From: Spartobacteria bacterium
GTDB lineage: Bacteria > Verrucomicrobiota > Verrucomicrobiia > Chthoniobacterales > Chthoniobacteraceae
Direction of reading: 5' to 3'
NCBI GenBank assembly: GCA_021324825.1
Contig: JAJPII010000023.1
Span: 115,972-179,971 of the forward strand
DNA: 64,000 nucleotides
Of the stretch, positions 16,099 to 25,030 are shown in pieces. Made by a program: the position numbers and the translations under genes. The notes beneath the pieces are model-generated. The model did not search any database. It saw only the letters and a program-made list of their open reading frames with translations, and was not told the origin of the DNA. Each line of letters starts with the position of its first letter. The first letter of the stretch is position 1.

Positions 16099-18012
16099 AT
16101 GAAAGTGGCGCGCCTCTCGGTTTCCAATTTTCGCAGCATCAAACAGGCGGAATTGCTTTTCGACGGGCATACGCTCCTCGTGGGCCCGAACAATGTCGGC
16201 AAAAGCACGATCTGCGAGGCGCTTGATCTTGTCTTGGGACCAGATCGATTGAACAGATTTCCGCCGGTCGAGGAGTTCGATTTTTACAACGCGGATTATT
16301 TGACGCCGGCAGCCGAGGGTGTGGAAGGAGCCGAGCCCCAATCGAAGCCGTTTAGAATTGAAGTCGTCCTAACTGAATTGACGGACGAGGTGCGGAACGC
16401 CTGCGCGGCAAATTTGGAGGTTTGGCATACCACGGAAAAACGCGTCCTCGGTATGGGGGAGATCGCGCAAGCCAATCCACCCAATTCCGAATGTCTTCGC
16501 TTGGAGACCATCGGCAAGTACAACATCGAGGAAGACGAATTCGAGGCGCAGACGTTTTTTTCTCACAGCCCGAATGCCGAGGACGGGGACCTCAGCCCTG
16601 TTAGAAAACACATCAAGCGGCTTCTCGGGTTTCTATACCTGCGCGCCCTGCGCACCGGCTCGCGAGCGCTCAGTCTGGAGCGCGGCTCGCTTCTGGATGT
16701 GATTTTACGAATTAAGGGGGTGCAGACGGGTTTTTGGGAAAAAACGATCACACGGCTGCGTGGGCTGCACATCGAAAACGACGCCCCTGAATTGATTACG
16801 GTGCTTCAGGAGATCGAGCAACGGCTCGGCAAATACGTTCCCTCGGCGGCAGAGAACGGCGTCACGAAGCTGCATGTGTCGCAACTGACGCGCGAGCATT
16901 TGCGCAAGACCATCTCCTTCTTTCTGGCGATGTCGAAGGATCAGAACCACGTGCCGTTTCAACTTGTGGGCACGGGCACCCTGAACATTCTGGTTCTGGC
17001 ACTCCTCACATTCATCGCCGATTTGAAACCGGGCACGGTCATCTTTGCAATGGAAGAACCTGAAATCGCGGTACCACCGCATACCCAGCGACGGATCGCC
17101 GATTACCTCCTGCAGAAAACGACCCAGTCCTTCGTCAGCTCGCACTCGCCTTTCGTGATCGAACGGTTTGAGCCGAAGCAGACCTACAAATTGAATCGTG
17201 CCGATGACGGGACAGTTTCCGTGATCCGGGTTTCCGAGGCGAGCGGCCTGAAGGACAACGATTATAAGCGTTTCGCGAGGCAGGGCCTTACGGAATGCAT
17301 GCTCGGTAAAGGGGCGATTCTGGTCGAAGGTGTCACAGAATTTCACGCCATGCCAGTGGTCGCTCGCAAGATGGAGGAGGAAGATCCCGCGTTACAGCCG
17401 CTCGATATCGCCGGAGTGGCGTTTTTCGATGCGGAGAGCGACGGGCAGATGCCAAAATTCGGGCTGTTTTTGAAAAACCTGAATCTGAAGACCTTTTCTT
17501 TTTACGATAACAAACAGCGTCAGCCTGCCAATAAACAGAAGTTCACGGATGCGTTCACTATTGATTATGAGCATCAATACGGAGGGTTTGAGCAACTGGT
17601 CGCGGCGGAGGTTCCGGTCGATAGGCTCTGGGAATTTTTGAACGCGCTCCGTGAGGCGAACGAAAACGGTCATTTGGCCATACCCACCGCCCGACCGCCT
17701 GATGATCAAATTAGAGCTATCACGCAGACGGCGCTCAGCGGTAAAAAAGGCGCTGGATGGGCCGCGCGACTCCTTGAAAGTTGCGGTCTTCAGGAATTGC
17801 CTCCCACGGTCGTAAACTTCCTTACGCAGGTTTACGGTCACTTCCCGAAGCCTCCTGAACCGCAAATCAATCCGCAGCCTCCGGAGCAGGCAGCTGCGGC
17901 GCTCGCGCCCCCGCCCCCTCCGCCTCCGCCTCCGCCTCCGCCTCCGCAGCAACCCCCGCATCCTCCTCCGCCGCCACCTACAGCGAGCGCCTCGCAGCTA
18001 AGACAACGATGA
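16099..18012 (+). CDS. OLD-family ATPase/TOPRIM nuclease (GajA-like)
   Basis: A 637-residue protein. The N-terminal ABC-type ATPase opens with MKVARLSVSNFRSIKQAELL; Walker A is GPNNVGKST at about residues 29-37 and Walker B is VIFAMEEPEI, followed by VSSHSPFV. A TOPRIM domain follows: ILVEGVTEFHA, then FFDAESDG and SFYDNKQ give the acidic metal-binding residues. This is the class 2 OLD layout, found next to a UvrD helicase in Gabija anti-phage systems, where GajA nicks DNA when nucleotides are depleted. The C-terminal 60 residues are almost pure proline runs. The start has a GAAGGA site. The gene overlaps the helicase by 4 bp. Confidence 0.87.
   Translation: MKVARLSVSNFRSIKQAELLFDGHTLLVGPNNVGKSTICEALDLVLGPDRLNRFPPVEEFDFYNADYLTPAAEGVEGAEPQSKPFRIEVVLTELTDEVRNACAANLEVWHTTEKRVLGMGEIAQANPPNSECLRLETIGKYNIEEDEFEAQTFFSHSPNAEDGDLSPVRKHIKRLLGFLYLRALRTGSRALSLERGSLLDVILRIKGVQTGFWEKTITRLRGLHIENDAPELITVLQEIEQRLGKYVPSAAENGVTKLHVSQLTREHLRKTISFFLAMSKDQNHVPFQLVGTGTLNILVLALLTFIADLKPGTVIFAMEEPEIAVPPHTQRRIADYLLQKTTQSFVSSHSPFVIERFEPKQTYKLNRADDGTVSVIRVSEASGLKDNDYKRFARQGLTECMLGKGAILVEGVTEFHAMPVVARKMEEEDPALQPLDIAGVAFFDAESDGQMPKFGLFLKNLNLKTFSFYDNKQRQPANKQKFTDAFTIDYEHQYGGFEQLVAAEVPVDRLWEFLNALREANENGHLAIPTARPPDDQIRAITQTALSGKKGAGWAARLLESCGLQELPPTVVNFLTQVYGHFPKPPEPQINPQPPEQAAAALAPPPPPPPPPPPPPQQPPHPPPPPPTASASQLRQR
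17908..17982 (+). repeat. CCGCCT-type microsatellite encoding polyproline
   Basis: An imperfect run of CCG/CCT triplets inside the 3' end of the GajA-like gene, encoding an unbroken stretch of about 13 Pro and then a second run of 6. Such tracts are slippage-prone in steps of 3, and polyproline stalls ribosomes that lack EF-P. Confidence 0.8.
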
Positions 18013-19745
18013 TCGAAATTTGTCCGCTACGTCAGTCGCTCTTGGATTGCCAAGGGCACGCCTTGGTCACGGGAGGTCCCGGCAGCGGCAAAACGACGAT
18101 TGCGCTGTGGAAAGCCATAAAGCGCATTCAAAACGGCCTGCAGCCCGGCCAGTCAGTGCTTTTCCTCAGCTTCTCGCGAGCGGCGGTCGCCAGGATCGTC
18201 GAAGCGTCAAAGACAGAGAGCAGCAAGGAGCAGCGCGCCGCACTGGACATCCAGACCTTCCACTCTTTCTTTTGGGAATTGCTGTGCAGCCATTCCTACC
18301 TGCTCGGCACGCCCAAGAAAATTCGGATACTTCTTCCTCATGATGAAAGAGCGCTGTCGAGCGGTGCCAAGGAAGGCGATCTCTTTTGGGCGGAATGGAA
18401 GAAGGAACGCGAGAGGCTCTGGCGCGAGGAGGGACGGATCGCCTTCGATTTCTTCGCTCGTGCCGCAGTCGAGTTGCTGGAAGGCAGCAGCATTCTGAGG
18501 AATATCGTTGCGCAGCGATTTCCAATGCTCATTGTCGATGAGGCTCAGGATACGAATCCGGATGCTTGGCGATGCATGGAGTTGCTGTCGCCTCACGCTC
18601 AAATCATCTGCCTCGCCGATCTAGACCAGCAAATTTTTGATCACCTTGAGGGCATCGGTCCGGAACGCATCGAGGCCATCAAGCAGGCGCTCGATCCCAT
18701 GGAAATTAACCTCGGGGGACAAAATCACCGGAGCGGCGCGACCGAAATTGCGGTGTTCGGACGGGACATATTGGCCGGTAATTATCGCGGCGCACCTTAC
18801 AAAGGCATCTCAAGGCTGGGGTACAGCTTAAAGGGCCTCGACCATCCGAAGCTGCTGCGGCAGGCCCTCGGCATTATTTTTAAGGCCATCAAGAACGTAA
18901 CAGGCGAATTTCCGGAAAGCGTCGCCATCCTTTGCATTTCGGGTGCTTCCGCGGTCAGAATTTCCGGCCATCTGAGCGAAGGCGAGAAGCCGATCCCGCA
19001 CAAATTGCTTTTCGATGAAACGGAAGCGCTACTTGCCTCGCGGTTCGCAGCTTTTTTGTTAGAGTCGGCGAACGAAGGGGATTTCTCCCAAACCCTCGCT
19101 CAGGCGCTCGAATTGTTGGCCGATATCAAACGCGCTTCAGGGGCGCAGGAAGGAAAGCAAATCCAGAAATGGGCGGATAGGGTCCGGGATGGGGACGAGC
19201 CGAAAGCTGGCTTAGTTCAAGTGACGGGCGAGTTGATTCGAGAGGTCGGAGCTTCCCCGTTTCTTGGTGATCCAGTGCAGGACTGGTCACGGCTAAAAAA
19301 GGTTCTTCGCGCGAGTAAAGAGCCGAAATTCGCCAAGATTGCGTACCATCTTGATTACCTCGTCGCCTTTAATCGAGGCAAACGGATCAATGGCAACCTG
19401 ACCGAAATCTGGCAACGCGATGGGCGCTACACGGGAGCGCGGGCTGCGGTCGAGGCCGGGTTGGCCCAGGATCAACTGTTGGGAGGCATTGACGATCCGA
19501 GCGGAATCCAGGTGATGACAATCCACAAAGCGAAGGGGAAGCAGTTTGACGGCGTCGTCCTTGTCCGCAGTATGCGGCATGAGGGACAGAAAATGCAATC
19601 CGATTTTGTGTGGAAGGGCGACACCGCACCTTATACCCGGAGTCGTAAGATTTTGATGGTTGGTATCACTCGGGCAAAACTCCACACCTTGATTCTTGAC
19701 CCAGTATTTCCGGAATGCCCGCTTCTGCATGGACACAAACTTTGA
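18009..19745 (+). CDS. UvrD/Rep-like helicase (GajB-like)
   Basis: A 578-residue superfamily 1A helicase. Walker A is TGGPGSGKTT near residue 21; motif Ia VLFLSFSRAA; motif II LIVDEAQDTNP; motif V MTIHKAKGKQFDGVVLV; motif VI VGITRAKLHTL. ATG overlaps the stop of the OLD nuclease gene, so the pair is translationally coupled. In Gabija, GajB joins GajA in a supramolecular complex and senses DNA ends. It is longer than the reference GajB, mostly in the middle. The 143 bp after it up to the convergent pAgo gene holds no gene. Confidence 0.87.
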   Translation: MIEICPLRQSLLDCQGHALVTGGPGSGKTTIALWKAIKRIQNGLQPGQSVLFLSFSRAAVARIVEASKTESSKEQRAALDIQTFHSFFWELLCSHSYLLGTPKKIRILLPHDERALSSGAKEGDLFWAEWKKERERLWREEGRIAFDFFARAAVELLEGSSILRNIVAQRFPMLIVDEAQDTNPDAWRCMELLSPHAQIICLADLDQQIFDHLEGIGPERIEAIKQALDPMEINLGGQNHRSGATEIAVFGRDILAGNYRGAPYKGISRLGYSLKGLDHPKLLRQALGIIFKAIKNVTGEFPESVAILCISGASAVRISGHLSEGEKPIPHKLLFDETEALLASRFAAFLLESANEGDFSQTLAQALELLADIKRASGAQEGKQIQKWADRVRDGDEPKAGLVQVTGELIREVGASPFLGDPVQDWSRLKKVLRASKEPKFAKIAYHLDYLVAFNRGKRINGNLTEIWQRDGRYTGARAAVEAGLAQDQLLGGIDDPSGIQVMTIHKAKGKQFDGVVLVRSMRHEGQKMQSDFVWKGDTAPYTRSRKILMVGITRAKLHTLILDPVFPECPLLHGHKL

Positions 19746-19888
19746 CCGAACACCAGGCAGTTGACGAAAATCGTGTGATCCCGGTCGTGCATTTCCTTGA
19801 ACGCAAGTGCCTGAAACTGCTGTGCCTTCTCCCTAAAACTGGCGTCGAGGATCATGGCGAGCCTCTTTTCGCAGAGTCACTGGGTGCC

Positions 19889-21406
19889 TTACATGTAGAA
19901 ACGGTACAGGGGCTGAATTTCGCCGTCATCGTCAAGTTCCGTCATGATCGCACCTACCTGGCGCGCAAATGACAGGGTGATCGGATGCCGCCCCATCCCG
20001 TCCGCGCTATTCCAGTTCATTTTTGTCAGAGCCAGTATTTCCCTCGCGCGTTCGATAATGTCCGTATCATTTGCGGCTGCAATTTCCAATGGGGCCGGAA
20101 CGTGGGGGCCAGGGTATTCCTTCCACCAGTCTACGTACCCCGTCGTGAAAAGATACGTCTTTTCGTCCTCCACGCAGGCAAGCATTCCTCTCTCGACCTC
20201 GTGTGTTCCCCTTCGGATCAAACGAAATCCTGTTGGGCGCATCCACACCATGTCACACGCGGGGACGGACGAGCCGCAACCGGAAATAAATCCGTCAATT
20301 TCCTCCGGTTGAAACGACGAAGATTTGTGGACTACAACACGCGCCGGATTCGTTCCCGTACGCGCCCGAAATTGCGCGACAACCTTCGCTACGATACCGG
20401 CCGCTTGAGCGGCCATTAAATAAGGCTGCTTATCCCGAACCTGTCTGTCCGGTAGGGTTTCGCCTTTTAACGCAAACGGTTCGGTATCTGTCGAGAATGC
20501 CTGAGCGAGGCTCGCATAAAGAATGTCTCCGCTTCTACGTTTCAAATGGTGGAACGAAATCCCGACAAAACATGTGCCCGGTGCCAAATCAGCAGGTTGC
20601 CACGGGATATTTGAGGACTTGTAGTAGAGAGCTGTGCAAAGGTGCCACGCCCTTGCGGAGTCGGACTGCGACGCTTCGGCCGAAATGTACGTATGCCTTC
20701 GAATTATCTGCAACGGTACCGCGTTTTTTTCGACCATACAGCGTGCCTTTAGCGCCCGATGAAAGTTTCTGAAAAGGAGTTCTTCGGCTTGTGGGAATAG
20801 TTCCGCTGCGGCTGTCTTTTCTTTTGCGCTAAAACTCTCAAATAAATCCAATTGAAAATCATCGGCCTCGTCCTGTCGTCGTTGCAAAGCACGACGTTCT
20901 GAATAACTCAGTCGGGGATTTTGAACGCGAAGCTCCGCCAAATCCTCAGGAAAGCAAACCACGACCACCGCTGGTCCCGCGTCACCGAATAGTCCTGCAA
21001 TTACACTACCATAAACGTCTAAAAGGCCCTCAAATTGTTCGGTCCCGGATTTCGCCATTGCCATTAGATATTCCTTTTCAGGAAGCGCCCGCACAAATCG
21101 TGTGTCAATATCGAAATGGCAAGCGAACGCTTTTGTCGTCCCTGGAAAATTCGGGAATCGAAGCGCGTTATTCGCTGAGTCAATTAAAGGAGCTCCGAGC
21201 TTCTCAATCCATTTCAAAGCGGCTTCGAGTTCAGATTCCGGGCCAACGAGCGCGACCGGTATTCGCTTCAGATCAGAGGCCCGCCTGTCCACAGGTCCCG
21301 CCTTCGAAAGGGCAATCTTCGGGTCGAAATGGGTATAATTGCCGCCGAATATCAGTTTTGGCTCACTCAAAGACCGCAGCCGGATTTGCATTGGTGTGCC
21401 GTTCAC
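19889..21406 (-). CDS. Short prokaryotic Argonaute (MID-PIWI only)
   Basis: A 505-residue protein. The N-terminal region includes a MID-like part; the PIWI part spans about residues 270-500 (FVGISFHHLKRRSGDILYAS; AQFRARTGTNPARVVVHKSS; YVDWWKEYPGPHVPAPLEIA; TKMNWNS). Length and the lack of N and PAZ domains put it among short pAgos. Two PIWI positions that are Asp in slicing Argonautes are Ser here (GISF, VHKS), so it should guide rather than cut. It probably starts at GTG 21406, overlapping the stop of the APAZ gene (GTGA), or at ATG 21391. Short pAgos work as a complex with an APAZ partner that carries the effector. Confidence 0.85.
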   Translation of the reverse strand: MNGTPMQIRLRSLSEPKLIFGGNYTHFDPKIALSKAGPVDRRASDLKRIPVALVGPESELEAALKWIEKLGAPLIDSANNALRFPNFPGTTKAFACHFDIDTRFVRALPEKEYLMAMAKSGTEQFEGLLDVYGSVIAGLFGDAGPAVVVVCFPEDLAELRVQNPRLSYSERRALQRRQDEADDFQLDLFESFSAKEKTAAAELFPQAEELLFRNFHRALKARCMVEKNAVPLQIIRRHTYISAEASQSDSARAWHLCTALYYKSSNIPWQPADLAPGTCFVGISFHHLKRRSGDILYASLAQAFSTDTEPFALKGETLPDRQVRDKQPYLMAAQAAGIVAKVVAQFRARTGTNPARVVVHKSSSFQPEEIDGFISGCGSSVPACDMVWMRPTGFRLIRRGTHEVERGMLACVEDEKTYLFTTGYVDWWKEYPGPHVPAPLEIAAANDTDIIERAREILALTKMNWNSADGMGRHPITLSFARQVGAIMTELDDDGEIQPLYRFYM

Positions 21407-23943
21407 AATTCTAGTGCTTCGGCTTCAAGGTACTTCGCGCTTAGAACGAGGTCGGAAACAGTTGGGTGTCCTAAATCCATTGTCGGCTTTTGGCCCGCCA
21501 AGAACAAAGACCAGAATTTCATATCAGCCTCGACTGCTTTGTTTCGATCAAATTTGTATCTCCGGGTCGCCTTCCTCGTCTGATAAACGCCCGTCAGAGG
21601 CGTCTTGCCGTCCGACTTTGTGAAAACATAAAACGGCTTCGTTTGAACGGCCCATCGCTCTCCAAATTGAACTACCGAATAGGTAATTCCTTCGTTTTCG
21701 AATTCTAAACGAGTCGGCGTCTCTCGCTTCTTAACAACGGCTCGCTGGATGTTTTTTCTTTGCGGGGAGTCATATGAATAGACATTTTCTGCTCCGTTCT
21801 TAGGCAAGAAATAGGCTCTTCTCGCTTTGTAATCGACGTAGAACCCGAAGTCCATCTTGCCCTTAAGAAATTTCTCCCAATGTCTGCCAAGCAGTTGAAC
21901 GTATAATCTTCGACTATCGGGATTCTCTATGAATCCCTTCACAGCCTCCTCAGTGACATAATCGAGATAACCTACCCGCTTCGCGAAAAGCTCGAATTTA
22001 CGGAAATCGGCGAACGATAGAAGTGAGCTGTCATGCCGAACAAAAACCATTTCGCGCCCAGGATCATCGATGCCTTCGGGAAACAGTCGCGGCATCGGGC
22101 GCTGATCGTACGCCCCGTCAAGGGGTAAGCGGAAAAGCACCAATGGCAAAGAAATAAATGGGAAGAGATTTGTCAGAAACACCTCGCGCTGGCCAACGGG
22201 ATAGGCGGTTTGCGCCACCTTGTCGCCCGTCGCAAGCGCCTGGATCAATGCGGCGGAGACGTGATCGTTCTGAGTGCCGACAGAGAATTCCGTTGCGCCG
22301 TAGTGCTCTTCCATCAATCTCACCGCATCAACGAGACCGGTACCGGCTTTATCCATTACTCCCTGCGAAAAGAAAACATCGGCAATGACTGGGTTTCGTA
22401 TTTCCCGCGTGTTCCGCTTTGGTTGAAAGGAGCCGGCACTATCTGGCTTCAGTTCGGCGAAAACACGGCATGGCAGGCCCCCGGGTGTTACAAAACGTAT
22501 TGATCGACCAGTGTGGTATTCAATCGTAGCAAGCTCGTTCGAGTGATAATCGCGATGTGCCATAAGATTCACCAGCAACTCCAAAATCGCGCGATCATGA
22601 TAAGATTTCATTTCCACCGCTCCGTCGGGCCTCTTAATACGCACAACCGCATTGATGTCCGGCGACAAAAGCAATTCTCGCAGGTCATTGAATTGCTTGA
22701 GAAGGTTTCCAGGAAAAACCGTCTGCTGCTTGCCATCGCGCAGCAAAATTGTCTTTAAATAGGGATGCTGGTCGGTGACATCTTTCCCCGCCAGCAAGTA
22801 CAGCCCAAGAGCTGGCCGAAGAATTCCGCTTTCGTCTCGCCTCGCAAATGAATACGATTCCAGAAAGCGCTGAAGTTCGTCTGGCTTAAGATCGACCTTC
22901 AGGATGGCGCTCGCATACTGCTTCGCCATCGCGATCAATTGGTCTGGTTCCAGCGAATCCATCGTCAAATGCTCGCGGATTGTAAGATCGTAGCTCTTGA
23001 GGCTTTGAGACGAGGCCGTGCCCGAGGCGGAATGAATTCCTTGATAGGCTGCACGACCTGACAGCAACCGGTTCAGTTCGACCATCGCCTCATCAAACCC
23101 AGCGATCTGAACCAGCGTGAAGTTCGAACCAATCTTCGACGCAAACGACTTTACATTGTCGTGAATTTCACTTGGATTACGAACACACCAGAACACGCCG
23201 TGAGCGTATTGATTTGACTCTGCTACCCCCTCACCGAGGAGATGTTCCATTACGCTCGGTTCGTATCCCCGATACCCGATCACTATCAGCGGAGCATACG
23301 CAATCATATGCCGGAGCTTCGATACGACCACGTTGTCCATCCGTTTGGTTTCGTCGATGGAGTTCCGATCTCGGTAGTATTCGAATGCGCCGTGAAGATA
23401 TACGACTTGTGCCCGATTATATGGCGAGAATGCTGCCATATCGCCTGCTGCCCGATTCACGGCGACGATTTCCTTGATTTGCGGCTGCCGCAAACGGAGG
23501 GCATCTTCTACCAGGGAGTCAAAGTTTGTCGTTAAAATCGTTTGTAGAAGTTGCCGCTGAACCATGTCCGCCAAGGCCTGATGCCCCTCAGTCGGACCGT
23601 TGGCTCGGCTCATCATCGTAGAAAAAAATGCCTTACGGATGGCGCTGGGCGTAAGGAGGTGTTCGACGGCGTAGGGAAACATTTCGCCTGGTTGCCCATC
23701 CTTATACCAACTCTGCTGTCTTAAATAGCGCTGAATGTCTCCTTCCATCACGCCGACCGCATGTTCGGGCAAAGTCCCCAGCTCCTTGACGGCGTAGGAA
23801 AACCTTGCGATTTGTCTGACCATTTCAGCCGCGACCGGCACTCCGGCTCGAAAACTTGCCCCGGCACCGAGGAGGAAAATAGGACGCGCGTCTCGTTCGG
23901 GCTGAAAGAAATAAACGAGCTCTTGAATGCTCTTGATGGTCAT
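21403..23943 (-). CDS. SIR2 - RecG-like - APAZ effector partner of short pAgo
   Basis: An 846-residue fusion. Residues 1-300 form a SIR2-like NAD-binding domain: GAGAS (26-30), TTNFD (138-142), LHG (183-185), VIGYRG (221-226). Residues about 315-540 resemble the RecG-C/AlbA-associated ATP-binding domain (AILELLVNLMAHRDYHSNE; RSIRFVTPGGLP). Residues about 560-846 fit APAZ by position, length and genetic link to the short pAgo. In SIR2-APAZ/pAgo systems, guide-directed recognition of invader nucleic acid unleashes NAD depletion and cell suicide. The extra middle domain is less usual; it could mediate oligomerisation or bind nucleotide. The assignment of APAZ is by context, not strong motif. Confidence 0.82.
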   Translation of the reverse strand: MTIKSIQELVYFFQPERDARPIFLLGAGASFRAGVPVAAEMVRQIARFSYAVKELGTLPEHAVGVMEGDIQRYLRQQSWYKDGQPGEMFPYAVEHLLTPSAIRKAFFSTMMSRANGPTEGHQALADMVQRQLLQTILTTNFDSLVEDALRLRQPQIKEIVAVNRAAGDMAAFSPYNRAQVVYLHGAFEYYRDRNSIDETKRMDNVVVSKLRHMIAYAPLIVIGYRGYEPSVMEHLLGEGVAESNQYAHGVFWCVRNPSEIHDNVKSFASKIGSNFTLVQIAGFDEAMVELNRLLSGRAAYQGIHSASGTASSQSLKSYDLTIREHLTMDSLEPDQLIAMAKQYASAILKVDLKPDELQRFLESYSFARRDESGILRPALGLYLLAGKDVTDQHPYLKTILLRDGKQQTVFPGNLLKQFNDLRELLLSPDINAVVRIKRPDGAVEMKSYHDRAILELLVNLMAHRDYHSNELATIEYHTGRSIRFVTPGGLPCRVFAELKPDSAGSFQPKRNTREIRNPVIADVFFSQGVMDKAGTGLVDAVRLMEEHYGATEFSVGTQNDHVSAALIQALATGDKVAQTAYPVGQREVFLTNLFPFISLPLVLFRLPLDGAYDQRPMPRLFPEGIDDPGREMVFVRHDSSLLSFADFRKFELFAKRVGYLDYVTEEAVKGFIENPDSRRLYVQLLGRHWEKFLKGKMDFGFYVDYKARRAYFLPKNGAENVYSYDSPQRKNIQRAVVKKRETPTRLEFENEGITYSVVQFGERWAVQTKPFYVFTKSDGKTPLTGVYQTRKATRRYKFDRNKAVEADMKFWSLFLAGQKPTMDLGHPTVSDLVLSAKYLEAEALEL

Positions 23944-24066
23944 ACCAATTAAAAAATATTGGCCACCACCTCAAGAAACCCAGAGCGCATGCCTGATTCA
24001 ATTTCAGCGCAAGGCGATATGTATTTCATTTTCCGGATACACCGAATTAGATTAAAAGTTGTCGAT

Positions 24067-25029
24067 TCATTTTCCCGAGGATATATCGGGATTACGCGGC
24101 CCGAAAAACCGGTCGCCATTAAAATGGATCATGTGCTCGGGAATATCCATCAGCCACACCTCAGTTTCCCATGCGATGTCCGCGATGTGTTTGCGGAATT
24201 CCGTCCTGTCCGGGAACGCGGTGACAAAGATCAACCCGGCTTTGGAGTTCTTCAGCAAAGCCTTAAGTTCGACTAGGCGCTTCGGCGTCATCGGCCCATG
24301 AGAGGTAACGGCTTCGATGAGGTAGAGCCAGTTCCGACTCCGGTCGAAAAGAACGACATCGGGCAATTTGTCGTGGTCGGAAACGGGAAATCCAACCTCT
24401 TTGAGTCCTTCGGCGTCAACCAACAGCCCCTTTTTCGCTGTATCTCCTAAATAAAGGAGTTCTGCACCGGGCGCGAAACGTGGCGCAAATTCTTCCACCA
24501 CCGCCTTTTCGAGCACGTTATGCAGCCCCGGAGACATCTTGATTTTCTTTCCGCCTCTCAGCGTAATGGCAATGAGAGTCTGCTCGGCCCGGTGACCACC
24601 GTATATGAAGGCAAGCGAACCATGTTTCTCCTTGAACGCCTTGACCTCCGCTTCCCATCGCGGTCCACCGAAGGATTGCAAAACAGACACGGCGTCTGGA
24701 TGCAAAGCGTAATGCGCCCGCGGACTGTTCGTCGGAAGTTCAGGTTCAAATGGGTTGTATTGCACAAGATGTGCTTGAACGAATTGGTGCAGAACCTGAC
24801 GGCGAAATGTCTCGCGCGTGTTTTCCGCGTATTTCTTGCCGTAATGGTCGCGAACGAATGTCATGATCCCTTTACTCACGCTTGTGCGGCTCCGCTTAGC
24901 GTTTTTCCAGGCATCCTTCGGTTTGACGCCGGCAAGGGCGAGCAGGGTAAGGCAGGACATCTCATTATACTGGGCAGGAGGTAATCCAAAATCTACGAGG
25001 ATTTTTCGCGCGTCGGTTAGCTTGCTCAT
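24067..25029 (-). CDS. Type II restriction endonuclease, BsuBI/PstI family
   Basis: A 320-residue protein. The N-terminal part (YNEMSCLTLLALAGVKPKDAW) and C-terminal part (LPDVVLFDRSRNWLYLIEAV; ELKALLKNSKAGLIFVTAFP) match BsuBI/PstI endonucleases; PDVVLFD...LIEAV is the PD-(D/E)XK-type catalytic core. Family members cut CTGCAG; the actual site here is unknown. It starts just after the stop of the methyltransferase on the same strand, the normal M-then-R order. Confidence 0.88.
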   Translation of the reverse strand: MSKLTDARKILVDFGLPPAQYNEMSCLTLLALAGVKPKDAWKNAKRSRTSVSKGIMTFVRDHYGKKYAENTRETFRRQVLHQFVQAHLVQYNPFEPELPTNSPRAHYALHPDAVSVLQSFGGPRWEAEVKAFKEKHGSLAFIYGGHRAEQTLIAITLRGGKKIKMSPGLHNVLEKAVVEEFAPRFAPGAELLYLGDTAKKGLLVDAEGLKEVGFPVSDHDKLPDVVLFDRSRNWLYLIEAVTSHGPMTPKRLVELKALLKNSKAGLIFVTAFPDRTEFRKHIADIAWETEVWLMDIPEHMIHFNGDRFFGPRNPDISSGK

Positions 25030-25030
25030 T

